Both the position numbers and the translations under genes were made by a program. The notes under the pieces are model-generated. The model made no database searches. It had not been told where the DNA came from and saw nothing but the letters and a program-made list of their open reading frames with translations. Below, piece after piece: positions 22,093-34,600 of a stretch of DNA of 64,000 bases. Location of the stretch: assembly GCF_901933205.1 (NCBI RefSeq), contig NC_044591.1, positions 3,507,501 to 3,571,500 on the forward strand, given 5' to 3'. This stretch comes from Camarhynchus parvulus. Its lineage: Eukaryota > Chordata > Aves > Passeriformes > Thraupidae. Position 1 is the stretch's first letter, and the number at the start of each line of letters is the position of its first letter.

Positions 22093-25000
22093 CTTTGTTT
22101 CTGTTGTCTCATATTGTCCTAAATCCTAAGTATCCAAATTTTTATTACTCTTATTATATTGCTATTTTTATAAACATTTTATTACTATTAAACTTCTAAA
22201 ATTTTAAAACCAAATGATTGGTGTTTTTCACATCACTCTGCCTTGTTTCTCTCACCAAACCACACATTTCCATCCCCATCTGGGCTCACAGCTGGGGTGG
22301 AAAACCATGCTGCTTCTGAGGATGGGGCAAAACCATTGCAGCTCAAACCTTACTTGTCTGGAGCGTGTTTCTCTGCTCGAATTCCTCACTGGCATTAGGG
22401 GAGCAGTGCAGGAATCCAGCCCTGCACTGAGGGAATTTCATCCCAGCCAGGACCTGTGAACATCTCACTCCCTCTCGTGGCCTGGCTGCAGGCGCTGTGG
22501 AAACGGGCTCTTTGTTGATTCATTTACATTGTTGGCAGATAAAACCCAACTGGGAAACACCACTCTGCACTCCTTCCCCACGTTGCTGGGTCTTCATCCC
22601 CACGTGGAGCTGCTTTTCTGTCCCTCCCTTCCCTCCTCATTTGGAACACATCTCTTCTTTCCAGCAGCCTTTGTTCAGTCGTGCACTTCCTCCACAAAGC
22701 TGCTCGTTCTTGGGAACACGCTTTGTACACAGAAAGGCAAAGAAACCACATGATTTTATACGTGATTCCTCCCTAAAATCAGAGTTGAAATGGGTTGGGT
22801 TTTTTCATGGAACTTCATGGGGGGGTTGTATTTGTCATTTATTCACCCATGCGCATTTCATTTCTTCTCAAAGACTCACGAGTTCATTCAAAGAGACAAT
22901 TAGTCACTTAATGAGGAATTGGCTGTGCCCTTATGCAATGTGGGCTTTGGTCTCCCTGTAAACCCAGGTTTAACACCTTAAACCCAGGTTTAACACCCAG
23001 GTAAAACACCTTAAAGGTGCCCAGACAGCTCCTGGCTGGCTGTTAGGACACAGCATGGCTTCAAATAGCCCAGACCACCCCAGGTTCTGCTGAAATTCCC
23101 AGCAGGTGTGATCTAAGTCACCTTGTCAGGATTTCAATGTCTCTCGCTAAATTTCCAGCGCACTATCACCATGTGTGTTTAAAAAAATTAGGGCATGTAA
23201 ATTCCTACTGACAGGCATTTGCTTTATCTGTATAAGCTCACTCTCAAAGCAGTGAAAGCCTCTGAAAGTATTAACAAACTCCTAGGACCATTCTGCAATA
23301 AATGAGACTGAGAACAGTCTGTGTGTTTTCCCCTCCTGGCTCCATTGCTGTGTTGATTTCCTTATATAACTGTTCTAGTCAAAAAACACTCCTGACCTAA
23401 GAAAACCTACGTCAACCTTATAATTTTTTGTTAAATACAAGGTGGTCAGTGACAGGTTTAAAAGTAGTAAAGAGTGGGCATTCCATATTTAACTCTGAGT
23501 CACTCCATTGTCTGTCACGTAGAGACAGCTGCTGGCAGGCTTGAAGAAGACTTTTTCTGCATAAAGTACTCACTGACAGAAATCCCAGCTCCAGGGTGTC
23601 CTGAGGAGCATCTCCACTCCCGACAATCTGCTCTTAACCTGTTGAACTCCAGGAAAATTCTCTTTCCAGGACTGTGTCCCCTGAGAATTTCTGTGTCTCT
23701 GGAGAAAGCCTCATTGAGGAAGCAGCTCAAAGCTCTGCTCTGGGGTCCTATAAACAACCAACACTCCTATCCTTGTGAGGAAGGCACTGCAGACCATCTA
23801 CCAAATGTCTCCTACTCCCTTCACACCTGTGTTTTGCTTCAGGTGGGCAATGCTGTTATCTTACACAAAAATTAGAATTTAGGCTTTTGTGTTAAATGGC
23901 CTGAATTTGTCTGCTTCTAATGGAAAACCTTAAAATATGAACAAAATCCAGTTTCAGCTTTGAAACGTCAGCATCAAATGACAGACTTTGAAATATCATA
24001 GAGAAATCTTGCCGTTTTGCATAGACTAACTTGCCCTACACAAAGCTGCTGTGCAGCCCTGTGTGCCCTTTCCCAGCACATCAGTTCCTTTCAGGACTGA
24101 CTAAAATGCCACCATGGAGAACAGCAATTTGTACAAGGAACACCTGCCCATAAATCTCAAATGAAATAATTTTAAATGTAGAGACTTGCTTCTTTCTATT
24201 TAAATATATTTATTTTGAGAGTCAATTCAATACATCTAGATTTCCTGGCTGGGAGGGCACCTGGCTGCCCCAGAATTTCTCTCTCCATCACCTCCTGTAC
24301 AGCCTGGAGGCACTGAGTCAGTGTGTGCCCATTTCTCAGATCCTAAAATATTTTTGGTCTCCTCAATGCCCCATAGATTGGAGGCCTGGTTTGTGAACAC
24401 TGGTATATACTGATTTTGGTGAAACTGATTTATATCAGCTGAAAATGCAGCCCCATCTCTAAAACTGACTGACAAATATCATTGTTGTAGCTTAAGGACT
24501 CCAAGCTCAAGCATTGTTGCAATTTTCTCATTCACAGTCTCTCTTCTCCTCATCTGACAGCTTGGGCTGCTCCCAGCTCTGTGCATTTATTAAACTGTCA
24601 GAGCACAGATGGTCAAGGAACAGGGTTTGATTTACAGCTGCTTGTCTTAAAAAAGCTGCATAATATGGATATTTGAGTTTGTCAATACTGAGACCAATCT
24701 CTTCCTATAGGACACATTCTACTTCTTATTCTTTTGTTAACAAGTCTGACTTCACATCCCCTGTGAGTCAGGAAAGGCTGCCTGAAACACAGGCAGGGGG
24801 AAAGCAGCACCTTCCATTCTCCCATTCCCTGACACCAATGAAACACTGCATTCCAGAAATCAGAAACTAAACCCAAAGTGACTCAAACCCAAAAGATCTA
24901 ACCACAGGACACATCTTTAGCAGCGCACAAATCAGTGACAAGATATGATGGATTTGGACTCCAACAGTTTGAGACTAAGGGAAGGTAAAAGCTGTTCCTG

Positions 25001-25650
25001 AAGGCAAGGATCTGTAATTCTTCAAAAGCTGTCTGCAATCCCACAAAGCATAATCTGATGGAAGGTCACCTCACAGGAAAGCAAAGTTGCCTCACAGAAA
25101 GCAGATAGCAAAAATTGGAGATATCTCCTGGTGACTCCTCCTCTCTCAAGTAACTGAGCTTTTCTTCAGACTGAGTTGGGTGTTTCTGCATTTCAGTACC
25201 TGCCAAAAGGGGTGGGTTTGGCTGCAAAGGGAAAACAGGAAATGGCTTGAAAATTAATAAAGCTTGCAGAAAACAGCTTTTATGCTTCTGACCAAATATT
25301 GCAGGGCCCACAGCTGCCCCCAGGGTACAGAAACAGGAAATTTGGCAGCAGAAAGAGACAGTATTTTTTTGAGTTGCAGAGCAGATTTGTAAAGGATGTC
25401 ATCACGTGGAATGCTTAATTTACACTTTTTGAGTGCTTTTACTGAAAGAATAGGAAGGGAAAATTTGTGTTTACTTTCTATGGATTGGGGGTGTTGGAAG
25501 CTAGGATTTCACTTGTCCAGTGATGATGGATCAGATGTGTCACAGCACAGGGTCTGTAGATGGACAGAAAAATCTGGCCATAACAAAAAATCCAACTCAG
25601 CTAGTCTAGTTCATTATAGCAAAGAAGCAATCCAGTCCCTGAGTGAGCAA

Positions 25651-25890
25651 TGATAGGAAAGGATTGAACTCAAACAGGGAATCCCAGCCAACCCCATTCA
25701 ATCCTAAATGCAGACAAATCACTGGCCAAGGAGCTGGGTGGTGCAGGGACCCCAACAAATCAGTTGTTCAAGGGCAAGAATTTTGAACCCCATATAAAAG
25801 GTGTGCTGAACAATAAACTGAGCTGTTTGTCCATGGTCCTCAGTGATTTCTGTCGTGTGTCTGTCTCCAACCTACGACTGTAACATAACA
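25651..25890 (+). mobile_element. Probable short LTR, family E, with U3-R-U5 signals
   Basis: In order it has TATAAAAG (25793-25800), AATAAA (25812-25817) and a TCTGTCGTGTGTCTGTCTCC segment ending TAACATAACA. The spacing is typical of a compact beta-retrovirus-like LTR. The 5' edge is a guess at TGATAGG. Confidence 0.6.
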
Positions 25891-26075
25891 GAGATGGTTC
25901 CATGGAAAGAGAAATCTTAGCAGCACATGGAGATGCACATTCATGAAAAGTTCTGTAAGAAGTCAAGCAGAAACCAGGACATTAAAATGTGTCCCCATGC
26001 TACAACCCCTGCCCACCTGTGAGTATTGTGGGACTGTGGATGGGTACAGCATTGCAGGGAACCCCTGATGAGGGG

Positions 26076-26395
26076 AGAGAATGATGCCTCTGACTCCAGC
26101 TTATCAGAAGGGTAATTGATTACTTTATCATACCATATTATTCTATATTATATTACACTATGTTACATTACATCTAAACTGAATCTGCCTGAAGCACTCA
26201 ACTGCACACAACTGCACAAAATCTCATGACAGTTCCAGCACACACACGCACCTGGCCCTGATAGGCCAAGGAAAGAAAACCCCATCACTGTGGGTAAACA
26301 ATCCCCATATTGCATTCTACTTTGGCACAGCACAAACACAGGCACAGCAAATGATAAGAATTGTTTTTCCTTTCTCTGAGGTTCAGAGAATGTGA
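26076..26395 (-). mobile_element. Diverged LTR, family A related
   Basis: On the minus strand it has the family's GAGTC-TTCAT 3' region, the TA-rich linker, the GTTTACCCACAG block and the CTCAGAGAAAG segment, but with many substitutions and indels. Boundaries are approximate. Confidence 0.65.
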
Positions 26396-26960
26396 AACCC
26401 AGGAATATTCTTGGGAAGAATTGTGCCTTGCTTTTCTCTGTGAAATGTTGTGACAGAGGGGTGGCTGGGATATTCCTCTGTGGAGAGAGATTTGTGTGCC
26501 CTTCCTAGTGTGAGTTAGAGAGAACTCATCCTTGGGTGTAACTTTGACCTACACTGGGCATTATACCGAGTGTGGATGATCATGTTCCCATCTTATGGGT
26601 TGTTTACATGAAGCCCAACCTTTTTGTGATGGGGGGAATCTCTGATTGAATCCAACCCCTGGGTCCCTACAGTAACACTGACTGAGCAAGGGGAGAGCAT
26701 CCTCCCCCAACAGCTCTGCCTGTGAGGCAGAACGTGCTGCAGGTTACAGTCACCACTTGTCCACTCCCCCAGCCCTGGTTCATTCCTTGCTCTCACTGAA
26801 CCAGAGACAGCCTGAGCCTCCCACAGGACTCTGCAAAGCACTGGTACAACGAGACGGAAAGAACGGATTATGAAATGGAAACAGGAGGGCTGAGTGGACT
26901 CGAGACCCTCTCCTCCTCCTCCCCTAAACCACAGGGATTGAAAACACAGACCTGGCTGGC

Positions 26961-26986
26961 AAAAAAAAAAAAAAAAAAAAAAAAAA
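26961..26986 (+). repeat. A26 homopolymer
   Basis: Twenty-six consecutive A residues, ending a GC-richer stretch (about 26590-26960) that could be a retrotransposed segment with a poly(A) tail. No parent gene or flanking duplication was recognised. Confidence 0.9.
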
Positions 26987-27204
26987 GAGTGGCCCATGCA
27001 CTCATATCCTGGTAATTTGTGGCTAGACCAAATTACAACATCACTGCGTACACCTAACCTGCATTTCATGGCGGCATCAAGCACTGTGCAGATCCACTGC
27101 AGCCAGCACAAACACACACTGGGCTGTGTGCTCACTCCTGTTCTGACACAGACACGGACACAGACACAGGTGCTGCTTTAAATGCAGATGAATTGTTAAA
27201 TCAG

Positions 27205-27805
27205 AACTGTATATGGAAATCCAGGGCACAGGAATATTTCTGTGTCTGCTCTGGGGTGCCCTGACCCCCAGGCCAGCACTGACTCTGACCCTCATTCATG
27301 GAAAAAGTTTCCCAGACTTCAAGATAGACTGGAACCCACAAAAGTGTGAAATAGATTGTAGAGAGTAATGTAGGTGTGACACTTGGTGAGAAATTGAGGT
27401 TTTGGGGTTTTTAGTATGTTGTGGATGGAAGCAAGATGGAGGGCACAGGGTGTTGTCCTGGGTTTCTTCTTCATGTTTCTTCTTCCTCCTTCTTCATGGG
27501 TTTGGGTGGCATTTTGTAATTGGGCAGAGAAGTCTACATTGCAGCTCTGTGGGATCAGTTATTGGGTTAAAAGGGAAATAATCCAGGTGTCAGTTCTTAA
27601 TTGGACAGTTTAGTCTGAAAAGCCCTTGTACCAAGAGATTGTTGGGCATTTTGTGCCTTCTAATGAAAAGCTGCAGAACTCACAGCAGTGAGACTGTTTC
27701 ACGGATAAGAAATAATAAACACCTGAGTGTGAACATGAACTACTGTCTCAGTGCCTTCAATCCAGACCCAGAGAAACCCACAGCTGGGACCCCCACACCT
27801 GTACC
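27205..27805 (+). mobile_element. LTR, family B
   Basis: It shares with 30255-30790 (inverted) a long block from CCAGGGCAC through GAATATTTCTGTGTCTGCTC to CCCTTGTACCAAGAGATTGT. It ends with AATAAACACCTGAGTGTGAA (poly(A) signal, R-like region) and CCCCCACA. Boundaries are approximate. Confidence 0.75.
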
Positions 27806-29272
27806 TAACTCCTTTCTTGTCACAGAACCTATTGGCTTAACAGAATTACAAACCAGTGATCCACAGTTCCATTAAACCCCCTTAATCTGGTACAGTCCAG
27901 AGGAAAACTGCTCCCTCATCTCCCTGGATCCATCCCCTCTCCCAAGGGCATATTGGCTCCTCTGAAACAATTTTGTTGATATTTTCAATCAGAGGGCTCA
28001 GCAGTGTCTCCCAGCCTTAATCTCCTTGCACAGCAGCACGCTGTCCCCATGGAGGCAAGTTCCTGCCCCTGCTGTCCTCCAGGAACAATTCCATCCCCAG
28101 CTGACAATTACTGAGACATTTCTAGCTTTTGCTCTGACTTCTTTTGCATCTGTGGGCACATTTCTTGCCCTTTGGTGCACTATGATACCATGATAGAAGA
28201 TGATTTCATTAAATAGTTCAATAAAGTTATCTAAGGAGTTTTCCTTTCAGGAACAGGCTGGAGCAGGAGAAATAGGCTGGTACAGAAGAAACTATTCCTT
28301 ATTAGGAAGAGTGATAAAAGTATTAAAAGTGTTGGAGTAGCCACAGGAACTTGGATATCTCCTGTTCCTGGAAGATCAAGTGCCTCAACTCTATACCCAG
28401 AATACAGCACAGTTTAAAGCAAGACTTTATATAACTCAGCAAAATGCTTCTCTTTAGAAAAACTTATTCCTAAACATGAGACAAATTTGTTTATATGAAT
28501 AATCATAAAAGTAAAAGGTCTTCTGAATAGTTTTGAAAATTGAATGGAATTCTATAAATCCCTTCCTTTCACTCTTACTGAGAATATGTTAACATTTAAA
28601 AGTCAGTGTTCTGGTTTGTCTTTCCTAGTGTACTGCATTAATTTTTTGTTCTGAAGATACATACAGAATTCCAAACATTCCATTCCGATAAGGTTAAAAA
28701 AAAAAATTGTTTCAGTCTTTCAAAATAAGTTCCATTAAAACTGACACACTCCCCTAGCAAGCTTTGGATTCTTATAAGGAACATTTCCCCAATAAGCAAA
28801 CATTCCTTTAACTAAACTTGAGGCAGAGTTATCAAGAAATAATTAATTCTAGATTTTAAGATACTGAAAGTTTGTGGCAATACATGGCAATATTTATTTT
28901 GCTATTTTCCTGCATACAATCAGCCAACATTGCCTGTTGTTTCTTTGCATTTACACCAACTGTTCTCATCCTACACTCCTTTTCATCACAAATAACACAA
29001 TTATATCACCATAATTGATAGCTAACAAATTCCTTTGGCATCAATCACTTCCAGAAGGAAAGAAAATCCCTATGGAAGGTGTTGCATTCCGCATGTGCAG
29101 CCCTTTTTACATCACTGCTTATGTTTGTTCTTGTTTTGGGCCTTGATAGTACCAAGAGTTGAGGGGTCTTTAGTGACAGCTCTGACTCACATTCCCTGAG
29201 CAGAACAATCCAGCCACGGCTTAGGGTTTTCTTTTTTTGTTTGGTTGGGTGAGGGGGTCTTGTGTGTGTGTG

Positions 29273-29654
29273 TACAGGAAGGAATGATGAATCTGACTCC
29301 ATGTTCTCAGAAGGCTAATTTATTATTTTATAATACTATAATATATTAAAGAATACTATACTATACTAAAGAATACAGGAAGGATACTTACAGAATGCTA
29401 AAAAGATAATAATGAAAACTCCTGACTCTTTCCAGAGTCCTGACACAATTGGCCAAAGAGTCAAAACAACTCACACCAGAACCCAGTGAAACAATCACCA
29501 GTGGGTAAACAATCTCCAAACACATTCTACATGTGAGCACAACACAGGAGAAGCAAATGAGATAGGAATTGTTTTCCTTTTCTCTGAGGCTTCTCAGCTT
29601 GCCAGGAGAAAAATCCTGGGCAAAGGGATTTTTCCAGAGAATGTGAATGCCACA
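29273..29654 (-). mobile_element. Solo LTR, family A
   Basis: It contains all family A landmarks in reverse, from ATGATGAATCTGACTCCATG through GAGAATGTGAATGCCACA. TGTGTG-type sequence lies on both sides, which could be a target-site duplication but is low complexity. Confidence 0.83.
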
Positions 29655-30254
29655 TGTGTGTGTTTAGAAAAGGACAAAATCTCTGCCACATGTCTGCCCG
29701 CTCCTCTGGCAGAGGTTATCCTACAACTGTGGGCAGAAAGGAAGCAAATCTCTGCTGCTGTGCTGGAGCCTGGTCCTGGCACTGCAGGAGCTGAGGGGGA
29801 AGGTCCCACATTTCCCCACCCAGCTCTGTCACTGGGACACTTAATTCACACATGAGCCCTGGTTAAAACTCACTGCACTCTTAAGTAGATGTAACTCAGT
29901 GGATTATCCCCTGCTCAAGATGAGGCAAGGTTCAGGAAAGGATTGCTAGAAGCCATTTCTCCCCAGGTCCTGTTCAGCCCCAGTTTGTGTTTCAGTGAGC
30001 AGAGGTGTCTCTCACACATGGTGGGGGTGTCCAATCTCCCACTCCTGCCCTGCAGAGCTGCTGCCCAGAAACACAGACAAGGAAAAAGAAGCAAGTCCTG
30101 CACAGACTCTTGTAGGGGCTGTGCTGGGTACCTGTTCCCTGTTCCCCGACTTCTGGGTCTCAGGCTGGGCCCTCCCAGGAGGCTTCCCTGTCTGGGGAGA
30201 CCCTCCTGAAGTGGTTTTGTGTCAGGAGAGAGAGACTCACTGGATTCTTTTGGT

Positions 30255-30790
30255 CTTCAGGTTCTTGATTATTGTTATCTTATCTAGAGTTTTGCACAGC
30301 GTCCAGGACACACCAGGCTCAGCGCTGGAAAAAACACCACAAAAATGGCCAACAATCTCTTGGTACAAGGGCTTTTAAGATAAATTATCCAATTAAGAAC
30401 TGACACATAGATTATTTGCCTTTTAACCCAATAACTGATCCCAAAGAGGCCCAATGCAGACTTTTCTGCCCAATTACAAAATGACACCCAAACTCATAAA
30501 GAAGGAGGAAGAAGAAGCATGAAGAAGAATCCCAGGACGACACCCTGTGCCCTCCATCTTGCTGCCATCCACAACATACTAAAAATCCCAAAACCTCAAT
30601 TTCTCACCAAGTGATCCACCTGCACTGCTCTCTATAATCTATTTCCCACTTTTGTGGGTTCCAGTCTATCTTGAAGTCTGGGAAACTTTCTCCATGAATG
30701 AGGGTCAGAGTCAGTGCTGCCCTGGGGGTCAGGGCACCCCAGAGCAGACACAGAAATATTCCCAGTGCCCTGGGTTTCCACGGGGCTGCA
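30255..30790 (-). mobile_element. LTR, family B (inverted copy, alternative 3' end)
   Basis: The reverse complement matches the 27.2-27.65 kb block closely. After CCAAGAGATTGTTGGCCATT the sequence departs from the sister copy and enters a different segment ending near AGTGAGTCTCTCTCTCC, so the 3' part is either a subfamily variant or internal sequence. Confidence 0.72.
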
Positions 30791-31553
30791 CTCCTAATAT
30801 TGCACATGAAAAGGAGAAATCCTCTGTCTGAAGGGTGGTATTGGCTCTCTGCAAGCCTGTGGGCAGACAGAAGTGGTCCAGAACAGCCCGGATGTCACTT
30901 GAGGACACAAGCTGAGAGACACAGACACACAGGAAAATTCAGACAGTATTTACTGCAGAATTAAATAGCCTGCCCTAAAAACTATTTCAGTATCCCTAAA
31001 TGCACATTCAGTACCACACTTGCTTAGATAAACATGGGGGCTCACTTTGAAATGAAAAAAACATCAGTTCACTGCTGGAAATAACAAGAGAAGTGTCCTG
31101 AGTGTTGTTTCTTAAGGATTTTTTAAAGACAGTTTGCAGAAGGGAGGGAACGAACACCTAGCTTGGCCTAAATTCCTTTTCCCCCCTTGCTAAATAAAAG
31201 TCTTCTGAAAGCCACAACAGGTCCTGTAACTTTAAATCTGAGCTGAGATCATAACTTTGGTCCTGACCAAACAGCGTGGGGAGGGCGGGCCTGGCTGCTC
31301 ATTGAGGACCACCTTAGGCTGCTCCCATCCCTTGGCTAAAGAAAATAACTCTGACTCCACTCAGTTTTCTTTAACTGCTCAGTTATCATCTGAGAAAACC
31401 TCCCCCCTTCGCATTACAGCAGCCAAAGGAATATTTGGAATACCAAAGTATTTTTTCGCAGTGATTTCTTTTTATCATCGTAATCCTCCAATAATCCAAA
31501 CTTGGATCCATCTGGTCTCAGGATTGGAAAGCGACTCTGCGAGCAGATCAAAT

Positions 31554-31623
31554 ATGTTTCTAAAAGTTCCGTTCTTCATCCTCCTCCTCGGGAGCCTGCC
31601 TTTTGTAGCACTTGCTCAAGAAG
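31554..31623 (+). CDS. PDPN: PDPN exon 1 coding part (signal peptide)
   Basis: It encodes 23 residues plus one base, almost all signal peptide with a leucine-rich core and probable cleavage after ALA. The ATG has A at -3. The donor is AAG|GTAAGG at 31624. The start is chosen because upstream in-frame sequence has no other suitable Met before the hydrophobic segment. The 5' UTR end was not determined. Confidence 0.9.
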
Positions 31624-34600
31624 GTAAGGGGAAAGTTTGGTAACAGTTATTCCCAGTCATTTCCTGTAATTTAACAGTTTCTGTGCTCTCTCATGGGTTA
31701 CATAGTTGCTCTGTTTGTAAAACTTTCTTTGCAATTCTTAAGCTGCAACAGGCACCTACTGCAGCTGTGATCTGGATAGAAGCAGTAAAAGTTTTCGATG
31801 GGCTGAGTTTGACTCCATTAGGAAAGAATTTTCTGTGTGTGAGCAGGGGAGGGAGAGGGGCAGGGGCAGGCAGGGGAGGCATTCCCTGCACAGCCTTGGA
31901 AATGGCTCCAGTCTCACTGCAACACTCACAGCAGGCTCTGCAAGCATGGTTTAGTGTAACTAAATCAGGGGTATAACTCTGTGAAAGTGACTTGTGAATC
32001 TGTTCATTCAGGAGATCAATTTCTGTGCTTAGAGACATTTCAGACTCTTAGAATTTGAGGCTTCTGCAGGGCTTTGCTGAGTCTAACTTAGCCATAATAT
32101 ATATATAATATATCTATTATATATATATTTAATATATTATATATAATATATATTATATATATTTTTATATATTCTTAATATATTTTATATATATTATATA
32201 TATGGCTCAATAGATATACAATGAGGGAAAATAAACCCGGGGGAATGATTACCAAAGACAGATTTAAAAAGCATTATGTACCAAAAAGATTAATTTTGGA
32301 ATCTAAATATTTTGAATTTTATCAGAAAGACACAATATTCACTTTTAGGTAAAATAGACATTTAAGTCTTTCTATAGGTAAAGGATTTGGAGTCTGATTT
32401 GTTAGCAGTAAACCAGAATTACCCTGATCAGTACTTGATTCCAGGAATGTCATTTTGAAACTCAGTTTTTCTGGGTAGCATTTGACTCATGTGAATGAAT
32501 TGGCCAAGAGGCAGCGTGGTGTGCAGCTGCCATGGCCATGGAGCACGTTCCAAGCAGCAGTTTCATACCAGTGCTCCGAGTACAGCAACCTTAAACTCAG
32601 CCCACTGCTGATCAGAAGCACAGATCTACTCATCAGGCTGAGATCTGGGGACCCAAACAGCAAAAATTACCTGATTTTGGCCTGATAACAATCAATGTCA
32701 TCCTGCTGGAAAGAATGGAGATATACTGACGTACACTGAGTGTGGATGCTGACTTGAAACTTCTAATGGTGTTCTGTATGTCAGAATGTGAGGTTGAAAT
32801 TTGGAGTTATGCTTCAAAATTTCACAGAGAAACTAAAATCAACAGACATTAGGCAAGTCAGAAAAGTTGTTTTCTAGGCTCACCCAGCCACCTTGTTCTT
32901 AAAAAGCATCTATATTAAGTGTGCCAAATTTTAAAGCCATTAGAAATGAGGCAAAACCACCATTACTTTATAGAATTACTACCAAAATTACAGGTTAAAG
33001 GGTCTTCAGGCTTTTGAGAAGTTTTTAAACATATTTTCTCTCAACTCTGAGAGGAGTCCATCAATGCTCCGGCTGAAACTCTACTAGTCATAAAAAATAT
33101 AGGAATATTTCCTTCTTTAAGAATAAGAATATTACCTCTGCTTTATTACCTGTACAGTTTACATTGAACTCCAGAGCTGGATCAAGAATGTGATTTACAG
33201 TATGTGAGGTTTTCTGTGTCTGTTTAGGGTTTGTGACTTTTTCTTCATGGTGCCAGCCATTTAGGACAACTTCCAAAGGATACAGCAGGAAAACAGACTC
33301 CAGATAAAATAAGTCTTGAGTATTTAGTGTCTATCACTGCTGTTTACTGATAATCATCAGCAATTACAAGTTAGAGGAGACATGAAATGGCAATGCCACC
33401 TTCAGCAGTGTCTGCTGGCTGACAGGGAGATGGAGAAGGTTTGACTTGTGCAGTGCTTGGTGGAGTGGCTTTATCCAGATCCATGAACCTCTGTGTGGCC
33501 TGAGGGTTTTAGAGGAAAAAAGTCTCCATCTGACACCTCTTAACCTAGAAAAAACCATAAACAACCTGCAGCTACCCTTTCCTTATGGCTGGGCACTCCA
33601 GGTTATGGACTGAGATGAAATCGAGAAAAGCAGCTTTGTTTCCAGCAGGAATCATATTTGCAATTTCCAAAAGGATCATTATTATTACTATTATTAAAAT
33701 TATTAATATTATTTCTATTAATCATCATTATCATATTAGCAGATACATTTTGGTGATCTGATTCAGCATGCCAAAACTCAGGCAAATCTTCACACACAGA
33801 ATCAGACCAAAGGACTGAGATGGAAGTTGGCCTCAACAAGCATCCAAAGCAGTGCTTTGCAGACACAACACATTTCCTGATTCCAAATCTTTCCATGGTG
33901 CTGTATCATTGCAGGGAGGGAGATTACTCTGTTGGCTGTCACATAACATGAACAAAATTTAACATGATTGTTTAACAAGATACCACATGTCACCTGGGCT
34001 GTATCAACTGCCCATGTGCCTGATCTTACCTAGAGGCAAATAGTAGATTTTATTTCCTTATGCAAGGCAGGTTTATACAAGGTCATGTTATGTTTGGTTT
34101 GGACTGAAAGTAAGAACATGGGGCAGGATAATTCAGATTAAAAGTGTTTCTATCATAAGAAAGGAAATTGAAGTTTACAGTCAGCTGTGAAAGACTAAAA
34201 AGTTTTTCAAAATCATAACCAAGAGAATTGACAAAATCACAAGAAAAGATTGTTTCAAAACAGTCCTGATTTACCCAAACCCTGTCACTACTGCAGTGGC
34301 AAAACTAAACAATAAAATCAGGCAACTCTAGAGCCTTTTGAAAATCAAACTTTGTAACTGCTGGTGGTAAAATCAAATGGAATAGTCACATTTGACTCAA
34401 AAGGGACCCAGTTTTCTACTAAATAAGTGCTGCACAACCTTTCATCCTGCATGAAGAATGAGGGGTACTCTCACACATGTCCCACATGAATCTAACTTTA
34501 CATGTCCAATACCCAAAGTTATTATCACAGAAAGAAGAAAATAATCTTGCTGAATCTCAGTTAGTAGGGTCTGCAAGTCTGAATTTTGCAGAATCTTTGT

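Larger units (their letters stand above)
10400..31250. other. LRRC38-PDPN intergenic interval
   Basis: About 21 kb between the divergent genes LRRC38 and PDPN with no supported gene. It contains a CR1 copy (11205-11400), an (ATTAT)n array inside an LTR (12299-12860), a 0.4-kb duplicated block (14107-14507 and 16761-17128), LTRs of several families (18110-18660, 21621-22092, 25651-25890, 26076-26395, 27205-27805, 29273-29654, 30255-30790) and simple repeats. Stretches such as 19000-19600, 20000-21600 and 22100-25600 look like ordinary unique sequence. Confidence 0.6.

Noticed and set aside
26593..27135. Minus-strand frame of 180 codons with a Phe run
   Set aside because: It spans the A26 homopolymer (the Phe run) and LTR-like DNA; no domain is recognisable.
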